The notes below the pieces were generated by a model. It was not told the origin of the DNA. It saw only the letters and a list, made by a program, of their open reading frames with translations, and did not search any database. Shown here piece after piece: positions 54,301-64,000 of a stretch of DNA of 64,000 nt. Position numbers and translations under genes: made by a program. The stretch comes from Owenia fusiformis (Eukaryota > Annelida > Polychaeta > Sabellida > Oweniidae): the NCBI GenBank assembly GCA_903813345.2, contig CAIIXF020000002.1, positions 6,441,772 through 6,505,771 of the forward strand, read 5' to 3'. The first letter of the stretch is position 1; each line of letters starts with the position of its first letter.

Positions 54301-55367
54301 GGAAAGTCATCTTTGGTTAATAAAAAAGATTCTTAGCTACTTTTCTAACATCTGGCTGTGATGCATCATGGCTTAATGAGGACTCTGCTATATGGTCAGA
54401 TGATGAGAACTAACAGTTTTACGGAACTTTTACCATGTTTTGTACATTGTAAATGACCCTTCTGAATGGGTTGTAAAGGTATATACCAGGAGGTATATAT
54501 GGCTCAAATGACTCGTGCCCTAGTACATGGGGCACTGTAGTACATTACTTGTGCATGATGACCACCATAGTCTAGTTGCTCAAATGAGATCAATTGATGA
54601 TTATAATGTTTAGACTTTATGTCAATGTCCTCTCTAGTATGTGATTACACTAGATTTCATTATGGTACATGTACTAAATTGAAAACTTACATATAAAATA
54701 TCTTAAGTCCTATATTCTAGTAATAAATGAATTAGAATGTCACCTAACATTTGATGATGGTATGAATTTATTGATTTGGTGTCTATCAATACATGTTTCT
54801 AACTTAATGCTGCAAAATGATTAAATTCACCACATCCACTTTCTTCAATTTTCCAGGGGTAGGGCACTATAAAGTCATATTAAAATTACAAAATAGTACT
54901 TCATAACTAAAATAGATGTATTACAATACCCCATATAGCCTGGAAATGTTTTTAGAATACTACTATGAGCTGTTAAAGCTGTCATATTTTGCTTGAAGCT
55001 ACAAATATAAAATTGGCAAGACAAAAATTGTGTATCTTTTTCCTGTTTATTGTATTTTTTCTGAGACCAATAAGGGTATCAACCTATAACTTTAGGATAG
55101 TATTCATATTTGTACTAGCAATGTATGGTGTACAACTCAGAACAATAGCTCATATATCCTTTGAGTTATGAACTAGTTTCATAGTACCCCCTAGAATATT
55201 TTCCTAGGGGGGTAAACATGCCAAAATTCAGTGTCGTGACCACCCCGTTGAGCTGTCATCTTTTAATATCTTTATCAGCATGAAAAACTGATCGAGTAAA
55301 AATAGGTCTGTTGCTTTTTCTAAAAAATGCCTCAAAAACTTGAATTATTAGAATTGGAACCTGTCTA
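51380..55367. mobile_element. 4-kb element with ~540-bp terminal inverted repeats
   Basis: The left arm (51380-51928) starts TAGACAGGTTCCAATTT. The right arm (54837-55367) is its inverse, ending GGAACCTGTCTA. Both arms share ACGGGGTGGTCACGACACTG and CCTACCCCTGG. The interior (51929-54836) has no coding-like frame; 52407-52664 has 85 codons with no known domain. Target duplications are not convincing. It is probably a non-autonomous DNA transposon. Confidence 0.8.
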
Positions 55368-56626
55368 CATTACTGGGGAGTATCGTGATGCAACAACACC
55401 GTGTTGTTGCATCAAGATGGCCAGACTTCCGGTGATAGATTTTCGTACGATATTTTGTTTCCCCAATTAAACCCATTTCTAGGACGAGTTGCTCAATACC
55501 CATACACGTGCAGTTAGCACACGATCTATATTTAAAGAAACTGTCATTAGTATACATGTACCATCATCAAGAAGCAATACGTTTACGGTTTTAGTTCATC
55601 ACTATTGATGCAACAACACCAAACCGAAGATGCAACAACACTCCTCTAGGTTTGAGCAATGATGCAGCAACACCAATTAATAGTATAATTTCAGAAGACC
55701 ATAAATCTCGAGAGGAACAGATTTCTAAATCCTATTATTGCAACACCGTTACCCATTACCCATATTTGCGTTCTTCTCAAGGCATTCAAAATACACGTCC
55801 TGCGGGCGAAGATCCTGTATATGTATTTTCAAAAATGTATACTTTTAAATATTATAATGTACTGGACGTTGTTCTATAACATAGTTCAATCGCCTTTAAC
55901 ATGGCAAGCTTTAGTAACCCAATCTATTTTCATAAACCACTTTTCCATAGCTTGATGACCCTGACTCCAGTTAGTATCATTTAAAATGGTGGACAAACAT
56001 CTTTCGTTCTCGGTAAACATGATGAGCTATTGGAAATTATCTGTCATCCATCTGTGGAACAGTGATAAACTAGTAGATGTACGTTACCACTGTTTATCAA
56101 ATTATAATTAAAACAGTTTAACTGTGACATTCGTGAGCTTATGTTGATGGGATGATTGCTTCATCTATGATATATTATGATATGATTCTTTATTTCCTCC
56201 AATTTGGAGAGCAAACGTGTAAAAACGTCTAATTGACTTTATCAGAGAGGCCGTTTAGTTACATGTTTAATGGAAATCTTGCACGACGCACATGTAGAAT
56301 TATTGCTCTCTTTGGATTCCTTCTCTCCGACTGACGGTAAACAAAAGTGATAAGATTAAGGGCCCAAAAAGGTTAATTGATAGGGGTAGTCATCCCAGAT
56401 ATCCCAGGTCCTCGGGAAATATCATATTGTCTCTCGGAATAAAACCAATATTGAATCCCTCTCAGTAAATAACCTTTATATAATAGCATTGTATAACTGC
56501 AATATCATTAAACCAACACTCATCCTATACCACTTTTGAGAACGATGTACTATTGTATGGTTCAAATTTTAAGAGTGTTACTTTCGTTAACATTCCTTAT
56601 ATGGAAAAGAGGCGGTCTTAACATTC

Positions 56627-56802
56627 TTTTGATAGAAAGTTACGTAGTTTTGAAGTTTATATCTAAATGAGATGTTTTTGAATCTGGTTAAGATAGCATC
56701 TTTTCAGTATAGAATCACTTTTCGGATATTTTTGTTAGGGTTAGGGTTAGGGTTAGGGATATTTAGATATAAACTTCAAAACTACGTAACTTTCTATCAA
56801 AA
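56627..56802. repeat. 42-bp perfect inverted repeat enclosing (TTAGGG)4
   Basis: The arms at 56627-56668 and 56761-56802 are exact inverses (ending ACTTTCTATCAAAA on the right). The loop of 92 bases ends with four TTAGGG units (56735-56758), which almost touch the right arm. Confidence 0.92.
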
Positions 56803-57069
56803 TTCTAAATTATATAAAAACCATCAACATAAGTTGAGAACCAGGATTCAATCAAAGTAATTATTGTCGTAGAGTAGGATTAATCCTGAACATTAAATAA
56901 ACATGGAACACTACTTAGTATTTTATGTTAAATCATTTATACGGAACAAAAGCAAGATATAACAGTACGACTCCTGGATAGCGTAAACTCCAGAACAGCG
57001 TATACAACTCTTCAACTTGATATATGACATCATACTTTGGGTGGGATAACAAAGGATATACAATATACG

Positions 57070-57745
57070 ATTGTAGACCTCTCTTGAGGTCAACTGGCAA
57101 AATTGTATACCGATACTGTAATCCTTGAAAGTTCGGAGGTCGAGGTCAACAGTACTCTCAGGGTTTACTGTTGAGGTATACACTTTGGCCAGTTGACCGA
57201 ATAGAGAGGTTAACAATTGTTTGTTAGTCCGAAGAATATAATAATTTGAAGGATATAATATACAATTGTAGACCTCTCTTAAGGTCAACTGGCAAAATGT
57301 TATACCAATACTGTAAACCTCGAAAGTACTGTTGATCAAGACCAGAGGTCGAGGACACTTTTGCCAGTTGACCGAAAAGAGAGGTTAACAATTGTTCTGT
57401 TAGTATTTGATAAGTAAAGGTATCATATTTTAGCAAAAAATCTCCAAACCGTCGAATACTTGTAATTTTTTATACAACTTATTTTTCAAAATTAAAAAAA
57501 ATTCAACATTAAAAAACAATTTTTCAAAAATAGGGGTCAACAGTACCTAGTAGTGGTCAACAGTTAACAATTGTTGACCTCCCCAGAGGTCAACCGGCAA
57601 AATTGTATACCGAGACTGTAAACCGAAAAACTACTGTTGACAGAGACCGAAGGTCGAGGTCAACAGTAGTTTCAAGGTTAACAGTCGAGGTATATGATTT
57701 TGACGGTTGATCGAATGGAGAAGTCTACAGTTGTTTTGTTAGTCC
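57070..57745. repeat. Three foldback repeats with GAGGTCAACTGGCAAAA arms
   Basis: Copies are at about 57070-57230, 57262-57400 and 57570-57745. Each has GACCTCTCTTGAGGTCAACT on one side and an inverse (CAGTTGACCGAATAGAGAGG) on the other, with GGTCGAGGTCAACAGTA in the middle. Related GGTCAACAGTACCTAGTAG runs flank them. They create spurious minus-strand frames. Confidence 0.7.
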
Positions 57746-58914
57746 GAGTAAACTAATAATACACATATAGACGACAATCATCAATCGGCATGGCTTCATT
57801 TCACAACCTTTTCTCCGAACCACGTTAGCAATATTTTTTTTAGAAAATCTGGAGACAGTGCAAGTAGCTTAACTCTGTATTTGGCACATCACGGCGTACT
57901 CGTTTTTCAGAAGTAGCGGTCAACAGTACCTAGTAGCGGTCAACAGTACATCATTTTGACCGCTAATCACCCAATCAGAATCGAGTATTTCAGTTGAGGT
58001 ACTAACAATACATTTTGTTGATCGCTCATCAACCAATCAGAATTGAGTATTTCAATTGAGGTACTAACAACACAAAATGACTAATATCTGTTGTCTTTCC
58101 AAAATTATATTTAGTTATTTGTAAACAATTTCCATATGGTAAATCAAGGGCATTTAATTTAGAAAATGTATAATCTTTATTTTTCAGATACAATATCAAT
58201 GAGATTGCATCCCGGGGATTCAGTACTTTATTTAGTTTGCCTTGTATATCCTTTTAACTTTGATATAGACAAAGAAACCAAACAAAATACGTTTCGTCCA
58301 TGGACCACTGACTCATGCGTTTTATTCATGGCCCGACCTACACCTGTAAACATAACATAAAACAGTTTCTCTTGTTGTTCAATGATACATTATATTGGCG
58401 TTTTTGCATCAGCACATTGGTGTTGTTGCATCATCGATAAGAAACAGAGTGGTGTTGTTGCATCAATAGTGAGGAATTAAAAGCACGAATTAATCGCTTC
58501 TTGATGATGCTACATGTATACCAATGACAGTTTTTAAAATACAGATCATGCGCTAACTGCATGTGTATGATTATTGAGCAACTCGTCCTAGAAACGGGTG
58601 TAAATTGGGAAAACAAAACATCGTACGAAAATCTATCACCGGAAGTCTGGCCATCTTGATGCAACAACACGGTGTTGTTGCATCACGATACCCCCCAGTG
58701 AACATTGGCATAAACAAGTTTGTACATCTTATCTAGTACCGCATATAACCTTAAGTTAAATGAAATGTCTGTTCTCGGGGTATCAGTACTAGTTAGGAGA
58801 CGTATAGTTGAAAACATGGCTTCCGGGGGTCTTAGGTTCTCGGATCAAAATTTCTCTTTCGAAATGAGGTCATTGGTACGAAGCTTTAAAAGGGACATTT
58901 TTTCATTTCTATTT

Positions 58915-59165
58915 TTGAAAATCATAATTAACTTTTAAAAACTCACAAAATACTTATTGAAAATTTAAAAACTTTAATAAAAATAAAAATAGTTTTTTAA
59001 AATCATAATTAACTTATAAAAACTCACATAATACTTATTGAAAATTTAAAAACTTAAATAAAAATGTAAATAGTTTTTTAAAATCATAAATAACTTTTGA
59101 AAACTCGCAAAACACTTATTTAAAATTCAAAAACTTTAATAAAAATTGAAGTAACTTTTGTAATT
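58915..59165. repeat. 81-bp AT-rich tandem repeat, three units
   Basis: ATCATAATTAACTTTTAAAA recurs at 58921, 59002 and 59083 with small changes. The downstream 200 bases are also A/T-rich and low in complexity. No gene. Confidence 0.8.
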
Positions 59166-59850
59166 TGAAAATTTAATTTTTTAATTTCAAAATATATATA
59201 AAAAAATTAAATAAATTGATTTAAAAATCAATTTAAAGATTTAAAAACACTTTTAGAAAATCCTTAAAACTTTAGACTCTATTTTAGGATTTCAAAAATC
59301 AAATATGTAAATGTAAAATGATTTATAGAAATTATAATAATTTTTTAGAAATATTTTTGCAATTTTTTTTTGCAAAACTGATTTTGGAAATTCATAAGTC
59401 AGTTCAGATTTTTAGATAAGTCTGAAATTTTTTAAAAGTCTTCTGTAAAGGAAAACTTTATGTGGCGTGTCACGGTTGAAATTAACGGAAGTGAAGGAAG
59501 CGGGAATTGTCAAGCAGAAAAGTGAGTATATGTAGGCCTAGTTGTCTATACTAGTGGACTATCTTTTATATATTTTACCTTTGTAAGGCAATCTGTTTGT
59601 TCAAAATAACGTAGATGTTGCACTTTACAGATAAACCATTCAAAAGCCAGACATGACGTGAACCACGTGTGCATCACCCCCCCTCAGACCGGCCTGGACA
59701 AAAATTCATTCAAAATCATGCAGTTTTTCAACAATTTAGAACTCAGTTCAAGTGATTTTTGGCCAAAGTTGATCACCCTGATTTTTTTTAATGGGATGGT
59801 TAGCTAGAGCAGGGGTTTCACTGACTGAATACTAGACACAGGGCCAGGGC
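59166..59850. other. AT-rich spacer, no gene seen
   Basis: Low-complexity A/T sequence to about 59450, then unassigned sequence. No frame or RNA recognised. Confidence 0.45.
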
Positions 59851-61108
59851 TCCTAGCCTGGGGTGTTCACTGTATATAAACCTTGACGGGGGGGATCCTC
59901 GGCTCATGTGGGGTCCCTTTTTTGACATTTGGTATGGCAATGGACCCAATTTTTAGGATCTGGAATGAGAATGCCCCCTAAATTATGATTTGAGGTATGG
60001 CAATGGTCAGATTTTTCCACTCCTGGTATGAGAATGGTCATGGAAAATACATTGCCTCTCACTTGTGTATGGCATTGGTCTAGTAGTTACACATATCCTT
60101 AATTATCCCAACGAACGAAGTTCTGTAGGGATATAGTGAAGCCCTCCGTCTGTCAGTCCGTCCGTCCGTCCGTCCGGAAGATAACTCAAATACCAGTTGA
60201 CGGATTTTCTTCATATTTGGTGGAACGATGTATATTGGTGAATAGTTTTACCCAAAAAAAAATTTTCCATGATGGCCGCCGCTTTAAAAATGACTAGACT
60301 TTTTCGTAAAAATCATGAATTTTTCATTCGAAACCAAAGTAATAAATATTTTTGTTTGAAATTTTGGTAGTATATTCACAACATCTATTTATTTCACATA
60401 TATTCCTTGTTTTTCATGCTGACCCCCTGGGGCCGTGTATGGGGGGTCAGGAAAACAGAAATATTCGTTAATTTTGAGGTATTTCTGAAGTATAGCTTTA
60501 TTATACTCAAATGAAAGGCAATTTAGAGTTGATTGTATCTTTTTTCAGATTCAGACCTCGTGAAATTCAAAATGGCCGCCTAATGTTGGATTTCGCAATA
60601 ATTTTGCGATCCCTTCAAAGTATGCCTATATTATACTCAAATTGAAGGAATTTTAGAGTAGATCACAATTATGGTATTATTTTTCAGATTTGTACCTCAG
60701 AAAATTCAAAATGGCTGCCTTTCAGGAATTCGCAATCATAAAATCTAAATTTTTCAATTCTATGACTGATTGGAATTAATTTGGTAATTGATATATTGTT
60801 CGTTGGGATTTGCTACTTCGCGGAGTTGCAGTTTTCTAGTTTGAGGTTGTTTTGGATCGTTTTCCTCAAAGATCTGCCTTCTTCTCGGGGCTTTAGACAT
60901 TTTAAATGGCCTTAGTCTTACATCTGGACATGTGGTATGGCAATGGTCTTATATTTGGACATTTGGTGTGCTTTGGGGCATTATTTTTGTCAGTATGGGA
61001 ACACATTGAAATTTAACAGATTGGTATGGGAACATATTGATCATATTTGAGGGTTCAGCCTAGGAACCCGCTGAATTTTGTATACAGTGAACCTCCCGGG
61101 CCTAGGGC
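59851..61108. mobile_element. TIR repeat with TGGTATGGCAATGG units and a nested element
   Basis: The left end (CTAGCCTGGGGTGTTCACTG) is inverted at the right (ACAGTGAACCTCCCGGGCC). Inside, TTTGGTATGGCAATGG-type units recur on both sides of a separate element at 60106-60808. Confidence 0.6.
60106..60808. mobile_element. Nested element with TCCCAACGAAC ends
   Basis: It starts TCCCAACGAACGAAG and ends GTTCGTTGGGA. The left part holds a CCGTCCGTCCGTCCGTCC tract. The interior has repeated AATTCAAAATGGCCGCC blocks of about 115 bases. No coding frame. Confidence 0.6.
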
Positions 61109-61787
61109 ACTCCCCCCAGTTTTCCGTGAGTTAAAATACTGAATTCTGCAAGTGAAATTAGTGAATTCTGCAAAGAAAAAAGCCAATTCTGCTGGAATTC
61201 TTCGGGGTTCCTCTGAGTTTTTTTTGTGAAAAATAAGACATGGATAAAAAAAGATCTTCGATCGTTTTCATTGCAAATTCAGTTTAAAATCAACACGTAA
61301 TCGCGTGGCGTTATATGTGGCACGATCACAGGAATTGTAAATCTTATCCAAATATGACATTGGGTCTGAAAAAAGAATGTCTGATTGAATATTTTCCAAA
61401 ATATTTTGTCTTGCGTTGCCTTTGCCTATAGACACATTTCACCATGCAGCATATCAGTGCACCAGTAGGTGTTACCCCAGGACCGGGTGAATATCATACT
61501 GGTGACCTATACACAACAAATGCGTTATTGTTGATTATTTCATGCACTGCTGTCATGTAAAAATACTCTGTTCGGATTGGCTGGAATCTGACACACTTTG
61601 CCTAGCTATGTGTGAATTGATGATTAAGTGAGTTGAATGAATTGATATAATTTACCGGTGATTAGGCAAAATTTACATTTGCCATGTAAAGTATAATTGA
61701 CTGGCTATGATGACAATGTACCATATATTTTGAAATGACCAATGACATTTATACTTTAATTTATGGTACTAATACATGCTTGGAAGG

Positions 61788-62735
61788 ATGTACCATTCTC
61801 GGTAGTTTAGAAAATACATCACTAATAAAATGCATTTTGGGGTTCCTGAAGGGTAAATACAACATATACAATTTTAAATTACCAATTTTTATTCACATTT
61901 TCTAAAATACTAGTAAACATGCAGTATAAGCAGCATAGGCCTGGAAGCATGCATAAAAATAGAGTAGAATACACCATGACCATGCAGTAAAGCTTTGTTA
62001 CGTAACCAATTATCACACTCAAGTAAGATTGAGTCTGATCGACCCTTTGTTCAACTTTTGTGCATACTGTATACACATTAATTAAATTTTACACAGACCA
62101 TCATTAGCTTTAATTCACAAACAAATACCGTGAATTAATACAAACTCCCTCCATTTTGAATTCTATCTGGACCTGCAGCCATCTTGTTTTGGCAATACCA
62201 TGGATGCCAATTACGACCAATTACATTTGAATTTCGAATGATTTAGGGTTTTACTGATACCAGAAGTTAAATCAATCATTTAGATGATTGCCGGTAAAAT
62301 TGTAAATGTGGCTAGAATCTAATAAAGCCGTTTATTTAATTTGGTAAATCCCAATCTGGAAGTTCAGGATTTTCCATGACACAAATAAGAAACTTTATCT
62401 CCAATGACATTTAAACTTTAAATTAGCTCGATTTGTGACAACCACATCTGCTGACATTATTTTATTTTAAGATATTAAACCGTTTGAATTAAAACGTCCA
62501 GAATAAGTGATTAAATTTGCAAAGTTTTTCACGATTTCAATCGGGGGCCCCCTCAGATTTCGAAACAGGGTTTTCTCGTCTATGGTCCTAAATAATGCAA
62601 AGAAATAGTGAGCATATTCGCATATATGTGGAAATGTGATTAGAAATAGGTAAATTGTGCATGCTGCAATTATCCTACGGGAGCCCCATCATGCATTTTA
62701 TTGGTGATGTATTTTCTAAACTACCACTATTCTCA
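61788..62735. mobile_element. ~950-bp TIR element abutting a splice acceptor
   Basis: The left arm (GGTAGTTTAGAAAATACATC, near 61800) is inverted at about 62680-62728 (GATGTATTTTCTAAACTACC), about 55 bases with few mismatches. The right end lies about 30 bases before the zinc-ribbon exon, so element sequence may form part of its branch-point region. Confidence 0.7.
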
Positions 62736-62762
62736 GATTAATGAAATTTTTGTTTTACAGAC

Positions 62763-62880
62763 ATGTTTTGCACTGGCTGTGGGAAACCAGCTGTGGGAAA
62801 CTTTTGCTGTCACTGTGGTGTAAAATGCCAACCAACACCAAATACCAGTCCAGGCACTAGTAGTGGTAGTGTGTCTTCAG
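62763..62880 (+). CDS. First coding exon of a zinc-ribbon protein (partial gene)
   Basis: A TTTTTGTTTTACAG acceptor at 62760 is followed after two bases by ATG. The exon ends TCTTCAG before GTATTTATT (118 nt, phase 1). It encodes MFCTGCGKPAVGNFCCHCG, with paired C-x2-C knuckles as in short zinc-ribbon domains that often open longer proteins, then a Ser/Thr/Pro linker. The acceptor implies a 5' untranslated exon upstream. The gene continues beyond the window. Identity is unknown, as such ribbons occur in many unrelated proteins. Confidence 0.65.
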
Positions 62881-63139
62881 GTATTTATTATTTATTTGGA
62901 TATACAGGTACACTGTACACTTTTAACAGTAGCACTTTTATAATTTGTATAGAAGTATTTGTTTATAATCAATGTCAAATGAGTGTATTATTTTGCACCA
63001 TTCACCAGTTTGGAGTAATTGGGGGTTTGGGTACTTTGAACCATCTTTGCTCAAGTACTTTTTAAATGGCTGTGTACTCTGTGTAATTATTTACCATAAT
63101 TAAACTAATGGAGTATTAGTTTCACATTATGCTGCACTG
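62881..63139. other. Intron sequence of the zinc-ribbon gene
   Basis: The open frame continuing past the donor is intronic read-through and is not coding-like. Nothing else seen. Confidence 0.5.
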
Positions 63140-63600
63140 GAATTACCCAGATGCAAGTAGGTAGTAATAACTAGTAACCAGTTTCACCACCAGGTGGCTA
63201 ATTCGGCGTAAATAGCATGGCAGGTATAGCAGAAAGTGCCCTTAAACTTAAATATCCATCTGTTCTGGTCGAATAATTTTCATATAACCCTTATGTATCT
63301 GATAGTTATACAAATGAAAAAAATGTCAAGTAAAGCAAAATATTATCTGTCCACTATCTGTCCACTAAATGAAAAGACATCATTCACTTTTTGTGATTTT
63401 ATAACATGGGCTCTATGGGGAATCTCCCCGACCTAGAAGTCACATTTTCAAAGAAAATTAAATTTTGAAAGTTGATTAACTGTTTTTGTTACCACATGTA
63501 GATTTCAATATGGTATCACATCGACTGAATTTTGAATATTTAATGATGTAAATCAAGATTATTTCTACTTGCATGTAGGCTAATAGGTTACATGCTTCCG
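63140..63600. repeat. Second copy of the CTCF-site repeat
   Basis: Partner of 33655-34050, in the intron after the zinc-ribbon exon. It keeps CCACCAGGTGGC at 63187-63198 and has an extra tandem TATCTGTCCAC and a ~50-base insertion near 63455. Confidence 0.6.
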
Positions 63601-63809
63601 AAAGTGGACTAGTCATATTAACAAATACTGAATTACATGACTATTACATATTTTGCACCAGTATGGAGTATTTAGGATTTTGAGTATGTACTTTAAATCT
63701 GTGTGTTTGAGATGTTTAAAATATATCACATTACACCTACTGATCAACATGTAAAGTGGTGTTACATATATGTAATATTACCTGTACCATCTATGTTGTC
63801 TCCTTGTAG

Positions 63810-63824
63810 TAGAACTGGGACAAG
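63810..63824 (+). CDS. Possible 15-nt microexon of the zinc-ribbon gene
   Basis: TCTCCTTGTAG acceptor, then TAGAACTGGGACAAG, then GTAAAT donor. Joined in phase 1 it would add Val-Glu-Leu-Gly-Gln and keep the frame. Splice-site sequence and phase are the only evidence. Confidence 0.3.
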
Positions 63825-64000
63825 GTAAATTCCTTTGTCTGTGTTTTGAATTCTTCTATCTTTGTTTGGACTTTTGTAATGCTTTTTAACTTATCCTAAC
63901 TAACTTATGACCTATATTTAAATGTGCACATTGACTGAATCTATATCATATCCTTTGAAAAGAACTAAATTCTATCTGAGTTATAATTTCATAAAATACC

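Larger units (their letters stand above)
55372..58699. mobile_element. 3.3-kb TIR element with GATGCAACAACAC motif array
   Basis: Both ends read ACTGGGGRGTATCGTGATG going inward, and the inverted arms run about 270-290 bases. A 27-base palindrome made of GATGCAACAACAC and its inverse sits just inside each end (55387-55413 and 58658-58684). Further copies of the motif lie at 55607, 55629, 55661 (one mismatch), 58420 and 58452. The left end abuts the 51380-55367 element. Inside is a possible exon (58189-58360) after a TTTATTTTTCAG acceptor, but no recognisable transposase. Confidence 0.8.

Noticed and set aside
56923-57436. Two minus-strand frames of 138 and 70 codons
   Set aside because: Both are produced by the foldback GGTCAACAGTA repeats and share their repeated peptides for that reason.
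1-64000. CRISPR array or prokaryotic operon structure
   Set aside because: The tandem arrays lack unique equal-length spacers, and the genes have spliceosomal introns; the DNA is eukaryotic.

Overview
The window reads as AT-rich nuclear DNA of an invertebrate animal. The evidence is genes with GT-AG introns and phase-consistent exons, an intronless TRIM-NHL gene pair, several 5'-truncated non-LTR retrotransposon tails, dense miniature inverted-repeat elements, and a vertebrate-type (TTAGGG) telomeric repeat tract, which fits a lophotrochozoan or invertebrate deuterostome better than an arthropod or nematode. The species cannot be named from sequence alone.

Layout. 1-1.0 kb: a terminal-inverted-repeat (TIR) element. 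1.16-15.64 kb: a head-to-tail segmental duplication, each copy carrying one intronless 630-residue RING/B-box/coiled-coil/NHL (TRIM) gene. Copy 1 later received a LINE fragment (with the empty site preserved in copy 2) and a 1.5-kb repeat block. 15.6-31 kb: accessory DNA with no convincing host gene, but with two more LINE tails, a 73-bp minisatellite split by one of them, and several MITE families, two with clean 9-bp target-site duplications.

31.1-35.6 kb and 47.3-51.3 kb: two minus-strand copies (A and B) of an unrecognised three-exon gene. It encodes a basic N-terminus, a helical second exon, a long low-complexity Ser/Pro-rich region and three C-terminal repeats with a HINLDFLD-acidic core. 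Both upstream regions hold full TGACGTCA sites. Copy B has one in-frame nonsense codon, 94 codons before the shared C-terminus.

36.8-46.3 kb, plus strand: a three-exon gene for a 219-residue secreted Cys-rich protein. Its second intron (about 8.5 kb) holds a nest of mobile DNA, including a 4.2-kb near-perfect palindrome with tRNA-like sequences in both arms.

51.4-58.7 kb: two abutting large TIR elements; the second carries nine copies of a 13-bp motif and a 42-bp perfect inverted repeat enclosing (TTAGGG)4. 58.9-62.7 kb: tandem AT-rich repeats and nested TIR elements. 62.76 kb to the end: the first visible coding exon of a plus-strand zinc-ribbon gene that runs out of the window.

The genes do not form an operon. 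The TRIM genes probably act as ubiquitin ligases, the secreted gene acts outside the cell, and the A/B family has no assigned role. Gene models rest on splice signals, phase and paralogue comparison; no database search was possible.
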